Assembly: GCA_964451325.1 (NCBI GenBank)
Contig: CAYVHO010000005.1
Location: 1 to 64,000, forward strand
Direction: 5' to 3'
Length of the DNA stretch: 64,000 nucleotides
Source of the DNA: JAADHI01 sp964451325
GTDB taxonomy: Bacteria > Nitrospirota > Nitrospiria > SBBL01 > JAADHI01
Shown: positions 1 to 7,848 of the stretch, piece by piece
How the letters are laid out: every line of letters starts with the position of its first letter
Numbering within the stretch: the stretch's first letter is position 1
Notes under the pieces: model-generated
The model's database searches: none
What the model saw: the letters and a program-made list of their open reading frames with translations, nothing else
Told to the model about the DNA's origin: nothing
Position numbers and translations under genes: made by a program

Positions 1-852
1 GGTGATCTGATGATCTTTCCAAGCAACGCGAGTAATAATCACGATACGAGCAAAGCGACTTTTCATTTTGATGGAGATGGCGGCAACCTCTGGATGGGAG
101 GGAATGGTAAAGACGGTGATCTGATGATTTTCCCAAGCGATGCAAGCAATAACCACGCGACAGGGAAAGCGACCTTTCATTTTGATGGAAATGGTGGGAA
201 TCTCTGGATGGGAGGGAATGGTAAAGATGGTGATCTGATGATCTTTCCAAGCAACGCGAGTAATAATCACGATACGAGCAAAGCGACTTTTCATTTTGAT
301 GGAAATGGCGGGAATCTCTGGATGGGGGGGAATGGCACTGATGGTGATATCGTGTTGTTCCCAAGCGATGCGAGCAATAACCATGACACCACCCAGGCAA
401 CGATTCATCTTGATGCAAATGCGGGTGACATTACACTCCGCAACGCGGATTGTGCAGAAGAGTTTGCGATTGCCGAGTCAGTTGAAGCATTACCAGGAAG
501 TGTGATGGTCTTAGATGATGATGGTTTTCTAAGGCCAAGTACCCGTGCATATGATCGGTGTGTGGTTGGTATTATATCCGGTGCCGGTGATTACAAACCA
601 GGTATGGTCTTAGATAAACAGGCCGGGGCAGAGAACCGTAGTCCAATCGCAATGATGGGGAAGGTTTACTGTATGGTCTCGGTCGAAAAATCCCCCATCA
701 AAGTTGGCGATTTACTGACAAGTTCGAATATTTCCGGATACGCAATGAAGGCCGTTGATTCACAACAAGCCTTTGGTGCAGTGATTGGAAAAGCCCTGGA
801 GTCTCTTGATCATGGAAAGGGTCTGATCCCCGTTCTGGTTGCGCTACAATAA
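1..852 (+). CDS. Tandem 38-residue repeat protein with C-terminal AEEF-type domain (5' partial)
   Basis: The frame is open from the first base, so the true start lies upstream; 283 residues are visible. The first half consists of a 38-residue (114 bp) unit in three clear copies and a fourth divergent one, with a core like MIFPSNASNNHDT, then ATFHFDGNGGNLWMGGNG. The last copy runs into RNADCAEEF and a globular C-terminal domain of about 130 residues (PGSVMVLDDDG, RPSTRAYD, GAGDYKPG, MGKVYC, GDLLTSS, GLIPVLVALQ). I recall this C-terminal domain from uncharacterised repeat proteins of several phyla, with no established function. The repeats look like a beta-solenoid or beta-roll. A protease-like gene follows 23 bp downstream, so the two may be co-transcribed. 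Confidence 0.75.
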   Translation, partial: GDLMIFPSNASNNHDTSKATFHFDGDGGNLWMGGNGKDGDLMIFPSDASNNHATGKATFHFDGNGGNLWMGGNGKDGDLMIFPSNASNNHDTSKATFHFDGNGGNLWMGGNGTDGDIVLFPSDASNNHDTTQATIHLDANAGDITLRNADCAEEFAIAESVEALPGSVMVLDDDGFLRPSTRAYDRCVVGIISGAGDYKPGMVLDKQAGAENRSPIAMMGKVYCMVSVEKSPIKVGDLLTSSNISGYAMKAVDSQQAFGAVIGKALESLDHGKGLIPVLVALQ

Positions 853-875
853 ACCCTATAATAAGGAGATATCTT

Positions 876-1538
876 ATGGCAAGCTTAAGCGTAAAGACAA
901 TTGCGGCAGATTGTCTTGGAAAAACGGCTCCACTCTCACTCAAAGAAGATGTCTTGGGTGTTTACGCGAACGATAATCCTCAGGCCAGATCCTTAAAAGC
1001 GCAATTGGCATTGATTCAAAATAAACCTTTTGTTCGTGTGGCATTGGTCACAATTCAGAGTGCTAGTCCGAATCTACAGCGTGATCTAGACACGACGAAC
1101 GAAATTTATCAGCGTGAATGTAATGCTTGGGTCTATCCTGTTGATAGTATTACCGTTAACCGCCCGGCGCTTCTGGTTTTAGATCAAGATGACTGCTCGG
1201 GTAACAATCATAGTGTAAGCGATGAAGAGGATGAACTTTTTGACTTGGGCAGAAATTTGGGAGCTGATATTGTTGGTTATTACATCAATACGAGCAACGG
1301 AGGTTTTGCGGGTTGCGCGGCACATCCTCCGGATCGACGCGGTTTTTGGGTTGGATCGGGTGCGAGCCCTAGAACCTTTGCGCATGAATTGACTCATGTG
1401 GTTGGGGACAATTCTCATGAAGCTAACTCCGATAACCTAATGTCCACACCGACAGCAAGCATTACTAATCTTCCAGCAGACTTGAGCAATAGTCAGTGCA
1501 GTAGGATTGTGGACGATGATGTTATGGAAAATTGCTAA
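876..1538 (+). CDS. Zinc metalloprotease-like protein (metzincin-like motif)
   Basis: A 220-residue protein. The ATG is preceded by AAGGAG at good spacing. Near residue 170 it carries HELTHVVGDNSHE followed by a nearby NLM. That gives the zinc-binding HExxH with glutamate as general base, the glycine of the extended metzincin motif, a candidate third histidine and a Met that could form the Met-turn. The third ligand spacing (HExxHxxGxxxxH) is one residue longer than the classical HExxHxxGxxH, so assignment to a metzincin family is an inference. Several cysteines (DDCSG, GCAAHP, SQCSR, MENC) suggest disulfides, although no obvious signal peptide is visible. It lies between the repeat protein and a HEAT-repeat gene in the same orientation. 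Confidence 0.6.
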   Translation: MASLSVKTIAADCLGKTAPLSLKEDVLGVYANDNPQARSLKAQLALIQNKPFVRVALVTIQSASPNLQRDLDTTNEIYQRECNAWVYPVDSITVNRPALLVLDQDDCSGNNHSVSDEEDELFDLGRNLGADIVGYYINTSNGGFAGCAAHPPDRRGFWVGSGASPRTFAHELTHVVGDNSHEANSDNLMSTPTASITNLPADLSNSQCSRIVDDDVMENC

Positions 1539-1559
1539 ATAAAAAATGGAGGTGACATC

Positions 1560-2018
1560 ATGGCAAAAATATCAAAAAAACTCCTTGAAGTTCTTGAGTC
1601 CGACTGTGCACACTCTCTTGAAGGCGTACTTCAAAAGAAAACACAGGAGGATTTCAAAACCTTAAAAAGCTTTTTGTCTCTGGATCCGTCAGTTAAATCT
1701 GAGTACCGCACAAAGGCGCTGTATCTCCTTGGTAGATGGGGTGACACTGCTCCTGTCGGAACGATACGGAACCTCCTTCCTCAGTTGGACGAAGCGGGAC
1801 GCGTCAGCGGTATTGACGCACTCGGTCACTTAGGGACGAAAGAAGCATTGGCAGGTATTCTTGAATACGCTGATGATTCATCTGCGGATGTGCGAAAGTT
1901 TGTAACACGTGCGCTTGGAAGGATAAATAAACCAGAGGCACAACGCAAGTTGAAAGAAATACGGACAAAAGATCCAGTTAATCATATTCGAGACCTTGCA
2001 GCCAACTATCTAAAATAG
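1560..2018 (+). CDS. HEAT-repeat protein
   Basis: A 152-residue protein starting at an ATG preceded by GGAGGTGA. It is a series of about four paired-helix units of roughly 30 residues: YRTKALYLLGRWGDTAPVG, then GRVSGIDALGHLGTKEA, then ADVRKFVTRALGRINKPEA, then HIRDLAANYL. The regular A-L-G-x-x-G/N spacing is typical of PBS-lyase-type HEAT repeats, which act as protein-binding scaffolds. There is no signal peptide or catalytic motif. It lies 21 bp after the protease-like gene and probably belongs to that transcription unit. Its partner is unknown. Confidence 0.75.
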   Translation: MAKISKKLLEVLESDCAHSLEGVLQKKTQEDFKTLKSFLSLDPSVKSEYRTKALYLLGRWGDTAPVGTIRNLLPQLDEAGRVSGIDALGHLGTKEALAGILEYADDSSADVRKFVTRALGRINKPEAQRKLKEIRTKDPVNHIRDLAANYLK

Positions 2019-2155
2019 TGGATGTTTGTCCGGCAGAGTTTGCTCTCCTCTAAATCGTAAGGTGAGAACTCACTTCAATCATTTCCCTCACATCACAAAA
2101 GATAACGCAAAAAATGCATCTTGCTAGTGATACTGAATCGTAGTAGCATTTAGGT

Positions 2156-2410
2156 GTGAACAAAAAACACCAGAAAACCCTAGAGGCGATTTTTTCACAT
2201 CCAACATCTGGAAGTATTGAATGGCGAAAAATTGAAGCACTATTCATTGCCTTGTCTGCACAGGTTCTAGAGGGGGACGGCTCAAGAGTGTCATTTATCA
2301 TCAATGACGAAAAGGGAGATTTTCACAGGCCGCATCCTGGGAAGGAAGCAAAACGGTATCAGGTGAGAAATGCCAGGGAATTCTTGACTAGAGTTGGAGT
2401 GACAATATGA
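2156..2410 (+). CDS. hicA: HicA-family toxin
   Basis: An 84-residue protein with a GTG start. It matches the HicA subfamily that begins NKKHQKTLEAIF and carries EGDGSR followed by FHRPHP. HicA toxins are small double-stranded-RNA-binding-fold ribonucleases that cut mRNA; the histidine in FHRPHP is the candidate catalytic residue. The C-terminus (VRNAREFLTRVGV) is the usual final helix. Its stop codon overlaps the hicB start by 4 bp (ATGA), the usual toxin-antitoxin coupling. The pair sits in a scrap region with an IS remnant and a second toxin-antitoxin pair. There is no promoter I can name with confidence in the 137 bp upstream. Confidence 0.85.
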   Translation: MNKKHQKTLEAIFSHPTSGSIEWRKIEALFIALSAQVLEGDGSRVSFIINDEKGDFHRPHPGKEAKRYQVRNAREFLTRVGVTI

Positions 2411-2742
2411 ACACACTTAATTACAAGGGCTACACGGCCAAAATTGAATTTGATCCAGATGATGGAATTCTATTTGGAAATATCATTGGTATCCGTGACA
2501 CGGTGGGATTTCATGGCGAGTCTGTCAGTGAGCTGAAAGAGGCTTTTCATGAAGCGGTCAATTTCTATCTTGAGAGCTGCGAAAAAGCCGGAAGAGAGCC
2601 AAATAAGCCATTTTCTGGCAAATTTGTGATTCGGGCAGATTCTTCCCTGCACAGTGAAATAGCCGTGGCTGCTGTTCATGCTGGAAAAAGTCTTAACAAG
2701 TGGGTCGTGGATACGCTTACTCAGGTTATCCACGCCAATTAA
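2407..2742 (+). CDS. hicB: HicB-family antitoxin
   Basis: A 111-residue protein overlapping hicA by 4 bp. Residues 1 to about 65 form the HicB partial RNase-H-like fold (LNYKGYTAKIEFDPDDG, IGIRDTVGFHGESVSEL). The C-terminal segment (FVIRADSSLHSEIAVAA and GKSLNKWVVDTL) is a ribbon-helix-helix DNA-binding domain. In this family the N-domain binds and blocks HicA and the RHH domain represses the operon, so autoregulation is likely. The protein has normal length and an intact order of motifs, so the module looks functional. Confidence 0.88.
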   Translation: MNTLNYKGYTAKIEFDPDDGILFGNIIGIRDTVGFHGESVSELKEAFHEAVNFYLESCEKAGREPNKPFSGKFVIRADSSLHSEIAVAAVHAGKSLNKWVVDTLTQVIHAN

Positions 2743-3053
2743 GGCAAGAAGTGGACCCCAAAAAGAGACAGTCAAAAGGATGTCCTGAACTACATCATCA
2801 TGTTCTACAATACCCTTCGGTTACATTCGAATCTGGATTACAAAAGTCCGAATCAATATGAAAACGAAACAAAATAAACAGCAAAAGTCGCTTAACTGAA
2901 CTGTCTCAAATACTTGACCCGGTCAAGCCTGCAAGGGACAATCTCATTGTAGGCGATCAATCTCGATACCCCCATTTTTTGGTGTTTTACAAATTTTAGG
3001 ATTTTTCGCAGTAGATTCATCCTAAGTCCGACAGCCTCCTAGAGGCTCGTTCG
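2743..3053. other. Intergenic stretch between hicB and vapC holding IS3 debris
   Basis: Apart from the transposase tail and the IS-end-like sequence at 2900-2925, I see no open gene here. The motif GTGGACCCCAAAAAG (2751-2765), directly before the remnant, resembles IS3-type ends and could be the deletion junction. The remaining 2926-3053 shows no recognisable feature except A/T-rich runs that could end transcription from either side. Confidence 0.5.
2761..2877 (+). pseudogene. 3' remnant of an IS3-family transposase (OrfB)
   Basis: There is no start codon, but reading from 2779 gives DVLNYIIMFYNTLRLHSNLD then YKSPNQYENETK and a stop at 2875-2877. The YIxxFYNxxRxHSxLxYxSPxxYE pattern is the C-terminal end of IS3-family DDE transposases. 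Everything upstream, including the catalytic residues, is missing; the frame opens only a few codons after the hicB stop. A possible element end, ACTGTCTCAAATACTTGACC (2900-2919), follows within 25 bp. I read it as a deletion scar of an insertion sequence. Confidence 0.8.
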
Positions 3054-3455
3054 CTAAGCCGTGTATGAATTGACTGATTTGGCAATGCCAGGGTGTTCTT
3101 TTAAAATCTTTTTGTCGGTTGTAATGAGAGGGATATTTAAGTATTGGGCTAATGCGATAAATTCAAGGTCATACGCTGAGCACTTACTTGAAGAAAGTAG
3201 TTTCATAACGTGGGGGGAAGAAATCTGATACTCTCTTCCCGTGAGTAAAGCCTCTGCTTGTTGGATCATAAGCAGAATTTCGCTAAGGTTTAAGATGTTT
3301 TTACGGAGGTATTGGCCGAGAACACTTCTGAATTCACTTCTCCATAAAATGGGAGCAGCCCAACTTGGATCTTCTGAAAGGAGTTGTTCGGCAGGTTGAG
3401 AGTATTCTCCGCTGATAAAAAGGTAGGCAATAATGTTGGTGTCGACAACAATCAT
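3054..3455 (-). CDS. vapC: PIN-domain ribonuclease toxin (VapC-like)
   Basis: A 133-residue PIN-domain protein. It opens MIVVDTNIIAYLF, giving the first acidic residue, then has WRSEFRSVL with the conserved glutamate, SAYDLEFIALA with the third acidic residue and LITTDKKIL with the fourth. The acidic cluster binds divalent metal for RNA cleavage; VapC toxins usually cut tRNA or rRNA. The gene overlaps the preceding antitoxin by 4 bp. Length and motif order are those of a complete VapC. Confidence 0.85.
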   Translation of the reverse strand: MIVVDTNIIAYLFISGEYSQPAEQLLSEDPSWAAPILWRSEFRSVLGQYLRKNILNLSEILLMIQQAEALLTGREYQISSPHVMKLLSSSKCSAYDLEFIALAQYLNIPLITTDKKILKEHPGIAKSVNSYTA

Positions 3456-3694
3456 GGGCGACCTTCGTTTTTTGCGTCACGAATGAATTTGTCAGTGAGA
3501 GGGTCGTGAGTTGTTTTTTCTCTCAAATTCCGAGCAATTTCAAGGTATTCAGAAATATCAATTTTATGCGTGCCTAAAGTTTGTTCAACACAATAGAGGA
3601 TCTCACTATTTAAACTTCGGCGATGTGCTTGAGCCGCTTCTTTTAGCTGTATATAAAGAGAATCTGGGATGTTTTTTAGCGTTAGTGTGGGCAT
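3452..3694 (-). CDS. vapB: VapB/FitA-like antitoxin
   Basis: An 80-residue protein. I chose the ATG at 3694 because AAAGGAGG lies six bases upstream of it; a longer frame reaches 3760 without a comparable ribosome site. The N-terminus (MPTLTLKNIPDSLYIQLKEA, then HRRSLNSEIL) is an Arc/FitA-type ribbon-helix-helix DNA-binding domain. The C-terminal tail (DPLTDKFIRDAKNEGRP) is the part that would occupy the VapC active site. The 4 bp overlap with vapC implies co-expression and autorepression. Confidence 0.82.
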   Translation of the reverse strand: MPTLTLKNIPDSLYIQLKEAAQAHRRSLNSEILYCVEQTLGTHKIDISEYLEIARNLREKTTHDPLTDKFIRDAKNEGRP

Positions 3695-3807
3695 TAAAAG
3701 CCTCCTTTTATGTTGGTACCTTATTGGTTCCATTATGGTGTTTTGATGCTGTTTAGTCAAGTTGGGGGCTTAATTGGAAAAAGCGCTCAAGAAAGACTTC
3801 TTCGATC

Positions 3808-3966
3808 ATCACGACAACATGGCTGCCTTATACGGAACGTGTGCCCGAAACAATGAGAGACAAATTTATCGACACAATCGCTACAAAATACATTGAACGG
3901 GTGCCAATTGACCCAAAAAGTGTGCACTTGACTGACTCAAGCAAGGAAAGGTTTTTTATTTCATGA
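3808..3966 (+). pseudogene. 3' remnant of a SAM-dependent methyltransferase-like gene
   Basis: An open frame without a start reads ITTTWLPYTERVPE, then MRDKFIDTIATKYIERVP, and stops at 3964-3966. TTWLPYTERVPE plus a final YxERxPxDxxGxVH stretch is how I remember the C-terminal end of a group of class I SAM methyltransferases; no SAM-binding motif remains. The last residues (LTDSSKERFFIS) no longer follow the family, so the fragment is truncated at both ends. It overlaps the helicase start by four bases. The family call is from memory. Confidence 0.5.
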
Positions 3967-5207
3967 AGTTTGAACGATACCCCATTTCGGAAGCCATTCG
4001 TAAAAATCTGGATAGACTTGGTTTTGTGCGAACGACGGATATTCAGTATAAGGCCATCCCCTCTATTCTACGCGGTGAGGACGTTTTTGCCACGGCGCAG
4101 ACGGGGACGGGTAAAACCGCGGCTTTTGCGATTCCGGTGATTCAGAAAATTATGACAGGCAAAAGTAAAAATAGGAGCCGTGGTGGCATCAAGTGCATCG
4201 TGCTGGTGCCCACCCATGAGCTGGCTTTGCAGATTTGTGAGGTTTTTACAAAGCTTGCTTTACAAACCAAAGTTAAGGCCACGGCGATTTACGGCGGGGT
4301 GGAACAAGATCCTCAAATTAAACGATTGCAGGCGGGCATTGATGTCTTGATTGCAACGCCGGGTCGTATGTTTGACCTGATTCATCAGGGCTATCTTGAT
4401 TTAAAAGAGGTCGATACTTTTGTACTGGATGAGGCCGATCTCATGTTGGATTTGGGGTTTATCGAAGATATTAAATCAGTCAAAAAGAAGCTCAGACGAG
4501 CACACCAAACCCTGTTTTTTTCTGCGACAATCAATAAGGCCATTAAAAATCTCGCTTACTCCCAGGTTGGGAATTCTGCCATTCGCATTCAAATCTCTCC
4601 CGAAGACATCGTTTCAAAAAATGTGACGCATTATGTGCTTTTTGTACAAATGGATGACAAACGGTTTTTTCTACAACGTTTTATTAGCGACCATCCGGAA
4701 AGCAAGATGATTGTTTTTGTGCGAACCCGTGTGCGGGCAGAACGCGTATTAAAGGCGATGGCCCGTGTTGAGATTGAAAGTCTTGCCATTCATGGGGAGA
4801 AGACGCAGGAAGAACGTGCAGCGGTGATGCGACAATTTAAAGCGGGGGACTGCAATATTCTGATTGCGACGGATATTACGGCGCGCGGCATTGATATCCC
4901 GGATGTGAATTACATTGTCAATTATGATTTACCGGAGCAGGCTGAAAACTATGTGCATCGTGTGGGACGGACGGGCCGAGGCTTTAAAAAAGGGGAGGCC
5001 ATTTCATTTTGCAGCGACGAAGAGAAAGCGCGTTTGGATGAAATTCAGGGTTTTTTAGAAAAAGAAATAGAGGTGATTCCGCTCGGAAAAAAAGATTATG
5101 CCTTCACGCTCGAACATCCAAAGTCCGAAAACACCTTAGCTGAAGTTGTCTCAGAAATACGGGATTGGGAAGGACAAAAAAAGAAGAAAAAAAAGAGAAA
5201 ATCGTAA
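3963..5207 (+). CDS. DEAD-box ATP-dependent RNA helicase (RhlE-like)
   Basis: A 414-residue RNA helicase with the full motif set in order: Q motif near residue 20, ATAQTGTGKTAAF (Walker A), PTHELALQ, TPGRMFDL, VLDEADLMLDLGF (DEAD box), FFSATI, then in the second RecA domain IVFVRTR, ATDITARGIDIPD and HRVGRTGR. It unwinds short RNA duplexes, typically in ribosome assembly or mRNA decay. The C-terminus is short, ending in a lysine run (GQKKKKKKRKS) that likely binds RNA. It looks like the RhlE/DeaD core without long extensions; which paralogue it is cannot be told. AAGGAAAGG sits 9 to 17 bases before the ATG. Confidence 0.93.
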   Translation: MKFERYPISEAIRKNLDRLGFVRTTDIQYKAIPSILRGEDVFATAQTGTGKTAAFAIPVIQKIMTGKSKNRSRGGIKCIVLVPTHELALQICEVFTKLALQTKVKATAIYGGVEQDPQIKRLQAGIDVLIATPGRMFDLIHQGYLDLKEVDTFVLDEADLMLDLGFIEDIKSVKKKLRRAHQTLFFSATINKAIKNLAYSQVGNSAIRIQISPEDIVSKNVTHYVLFVQMDDKRFFLQRFISDHPESKMIVFVRTRVRAERVLKAMARVEIESLAIHGEKTQEERAAVMRQFKAGDCNILIATDITARGIDIPDVNYIVNYDLPEQAENYVHRVGRTGRGFKKGEAISFCSDEEKARLDEIQGFLEKEIEVIPLGKKDYAFTLEHPKSENTLAEVVSEIRDWEGQKKKKKKRKS

Positions 5208-5367
5208 AGAAGTTTTGTCCCAAAAAGGCCACACCGTATGAACGACGTTATGTTCTATGAGTCTGTCGGACTGAGGTGATCGTAAGGGGAGAAAGCCATT
5301 TTGAGTCCATGTTTGAAGTGAGATGCGAATAAAGGAACTTCTTATTTTATGATGAAAGAGGTGGAAA

Positions 5368-6402
5368 ATGAAATCTGTCGGATTATTAAAATATTTACCC
5401 GTTGACGCAAAAAATTGTTTTATTGAGGCTGAAATCGACAAACCTGTGGCCAAAGGCTACGACTTGCTCGTTAGGGTTAAAGCGATATCCGTGAATCCTG
5501 TTGATACAAAAGTACGTTCCCCTAAAAGTAAGGTTGAGCGCAAAATTCGGGTCATTGGTTGGGATGCGGCCGGAGAAGTTATGGCAGTCGGTAAAGACTG
5601 TGGTCGTTTTAAAGTCGGTGATGCGGTCTTTTATGCGGGAAGTATTACACGGCCGGGTTCCAATGCGGAGTATCAATTGGTTGATGAGCGAATTGTGGGG
5701 GAGAAGCCCCGTTCTTTGAGTTTTGAAGAATCAGCGGCGATGCCATTAACAAGCCTCACCGCTTGGGAGTCACTCTTTGAACGTATGGGAATCAGTCAAA
5801 TCCCAAATAAAGGCAATTCGGACTCAAGCCTATTGATTATTGGCGGAGCAGGTGGTGTCGGTTCAATTGCCACACAGTTGGCAAAGAATGTGGCTCAACT
5901 GGGCACAGTAATCACAACGGCTTCTCGACCTGAAAGCCGAGCATGGTGCGAAAAAATGGGAGCTGATTTTAGTTTAGATCACAACAAACCTTTATTACCC
6001 CAGCTTCGAGACAAGGGTCTGGAAAGCGTCGATTATATCTTTTGTTGTACTTATACCGATGAATATTTTGATCAAATGGTCAAATTAATCAAACCTCAAG
6101 GCAGTATCTGCACGATCGTTGCCACCAGGGCTGATGCGCCACTCCCTATCAGCGAGCTTCAAGATAAGAGCGCCAGGTTTTGTTGGGAGTATATGTTTAC
6201 TAAATCCATGTATGGAACTGATGATATGCATTCGCAGCATTTGATTCTCAATCAAGTGTCTGAATTGTTAGATCAGGAAATCTTGCGATCGACATTGACA
6301 AAAACGATGGGTGTTTTGACTGCTGAAAACCTGATCGAAGCACATCGCATTGTAGAATCAGGCCAAATGATTGGAAAACTCGTACTTGGAGGAGTTGAGT
6401 AA
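5368..6402 (+). CDS. Zinc-type alcohol dehydrogenase-like / quinone oxidoreductase
   Basis: A 344-residue medium-chain dehydrogenase/reductase. The GroES-like N-domain (VKAISVNPVDTKVR, IGWDAAGEVMAVG, GDAVFYAG) lacks the zinc-ligand cysteines of true alcohol dehydrogenases. The Rossmann domain carries LIIGGAGGVGSIATQLAK and ends with LTAENLIEAHRIVESGQMIG. This is the NAD(P)H:quinone-reductase / zinc-binding ADH-like subgroup, which reduces quinones or enals. GAGGTGGAAA precedes the ATG. Substrate is unknown. It stands alone between the helicase and an unknown gene. Confidence 0.88.
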   Translation: MKSVGLLKYLPVDAKNCFIEAEIDKPVAKGYDLLVRVKAISVNPVDTKVRSPKSKVERKIRVIGWDAAGEVMAVGKDCGRFKVGDAVFYAGSITRPGSNAEYQLVDERIVGEKPRSLSFEESAAMPLTSLTAWESLFERMGISQIPNKGNSDSSLLIIGGAGGVGSIATQLAKNVAQLGTVITTASRPESRAWCEKMGADFSLDHNKPLLPQLRDKGLESVDYIFCCTYTDEYFDQMVKLIKPQGSICTIVATRADAPLPISELQDKSARFCWEYMFTKSMYGTDDMHSQHLILNQVSELLDQEILRSTLTKTMGVLTAENLIEAHRIVESGQMIGKLVLGGVE

Positions 6403-6596
6403 GGCATGAAGTTTTATCTGACTCCTCTCAAAAAAATAGAACGTGCAAAAAATAGTGGTCTATCATACATAAGAATTTTTCTATTGAACCGGAGAAGCTC
6501 GCGGATGAATTTCAAGTTTAAGGAGGTTTTTGGATGTGCTGAATGGCTGTTTCCTGCCACATATGAGTGTAGGGGTAATCCAGGAAGAATCACGAA

Positions 6597-7229
6597 ATGA
6601 GTGACCCTATCGAAAAACCCATTTGTTTTACCCCTGAAGAAAATGCCCTGATACAAGACACGCGTTTTTTTGAAACAAAGGCCCGTGTGAGCGAAAAGGT
6701 CAAAACCCTGTTGCAACAGATCTATCTTGAATTAAAAAAAGAGATCCCGACCCGTGGTTTGTTGGCACCGAAGGAATTTGATTCGGAGAATTTCCAATTT
6801 GTAAAAGGGGAACACCTGCTGAATTTTCCCTATCGCTATCTCGACTTTCCAAAATATTTCAAGAATAAAGAAATGCTGACATTTCGAACCCTGTTTTGGT
6901 GGGGACATTTTTTTGTTTTTGCATTGATCCTGGAAGGGGCCTTGCTTGCTCAATACAAACGAAATGTGCTGGCCCATTACAATGCCTTTGCCGATCAAGG
7001 ACTTTTTATTTTGATGACGGATACACCCTGGGAATGGCGCTTGGAATCAAAATATCTGCTTGAAATCCGTAGAGACAACCAAGTAGAAGTGAGCAATATC
7101 TTGGCATCCTGCACTTTTTTGAAGATTCATCGATATCTGAAGTTTGAAGAAAGTGCGGTCAGGGAAGGCAGGGTGGTCGAAGAAGCGCTGAAAACCTTCC
7201 GCTTGTTACAGCCTTTGTTAAGGGCTTAG
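6597..7229 (+). CDS. Hypothetical protein, 210 aa
   Basis: I do not recognise this gene. It has a weak GGAAGA ribosome site before the ATG. The protein is charged and aromatic-rich, with the core EHLLNFPYRYLDFPKYF, then a hydrophobic stretch TLFWWGHFFVFALILEGALL that could be one buried helix, then TDTPWEWRLESKYLLEIRR. There is no signal peptide. Composition and frame are those of a real gene, and it faces the next unknown gene tail to tail with a 12 bp gap. Confidence 0.7.
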   Translation: MSDPIEKPICFTPEENALIQDTRFFETKARVSEKVKTLLQQIYLELKKEIPTRGLLAPKEFDSENFQFVKGEHLLNFPYRYLDFPKYFKNKEMLTFRTLFWWGHFFVFALILEGALLAQYKRNVLAHYNAFADQGLFILMTDTPWEWRLESKYLLEIRRDNQVEVSNILASCTFLKIHRYLKFEESAVREGRVVEEALKTFRLLQPLLRA

Positions 7230-7241
7230 GGAGGTTCAAAT

Positions 7242-7652
7242 TCAGGGCTGCTTTTTTAAAAAATCTTTGAGTGCGTCCTTTAATTCAGGGATCTGTGGTA
7301 AATTATTTTCGATGGCACCCATAATATTTTCGAGCCGTGCCATACGCTGCATTTCTTTGTCTTCCGCGATAAGTTCTGAGAGTGTTTGATAGGCCTCGTC
7401 GTAGTGCGATTCCAAAAAGGGTTTCGCTGCCAGTAAGGCTTTCAGAAGCGGTCCTGGTTCTTGTTCAGAAAAAGAAGTCGAGATAAAGCTTGCATCAGAA
7501 AATATGAGCAATGCCGTTTTCCCCTTGTCATCCCTCACAACCCGCTCGATTTTTTTTCCGATGGTCGCGTCCCAAGTTTTTAGGCGGCCTGGAAAGGATT
7601 TTACAAAAGAGACTTTTTTAGCATTACTCTGTAATTTTTTTTCAACAAACAT
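7242..7652 (-). CDS. Hypothetical protein, 136 aa
   Basis: An unrecognised soluble protein. The first half (FPGRLKTWDATIGKKIERVV, TALLIFSDASFIS) looks like a small beta-rich fold of the kind that binds a ligand or nucleic acid. The second half is helical (LLKALLAAKPFLESHYDEAY, LENIMGAIENNLPQIPELKD). The C-terminal FLKKQP ends 12 bp from the neighbouring gene, which it faces. AGAGGTAAAAC lies before the ATG. No motif allows a function. Confidence 0.65.
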   Translation of the reverse strand: MFVEKKLQSNAKKVSFVKSFPGRLKTWDATIGKKIERVVRDDKGKTALLIFSDASFISTSFSEQEPGPLLKALLAAKPFLESHYDEAYQTLSELIAEDKEMQRMARLENIMGAIENNLPQIPELKDALKDFLKKQP

Positions 7653-7848
7653 GTTTTACCTCTTAAAATTGATCTAACAATGGGTTATTTTTTCAGCATT
7701 TTAACACAGGATTTCAACCTTCGAGCAAAGATGTGTCGTTTTTGAATGAATCTAAAAAGGTCATTGTGTCTTTAATGTCTTTCCGTTAAAATTCCCGATT
7801 TTAGCTCGTGCATGATTTTTGTTTAAATGAAATGGGGCCTTTGAAAAG

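Noticed and set aside
1..420. Possible CRISPR-like array from the regular 114 bp repeats
   Set aside because: The repeats are in-frame coding units of 38 residues that diverge mainly as protein-coding sequence does; there are no short identical repeats with unique spacers.
6406..6600. 64-residue frame between the quinone-reductase gene and the next gene
   Set aside because: The GGAGG before its ATG is part of the preceding coding sequence; composition is not gene-like and there is no domain or neighbour logic.
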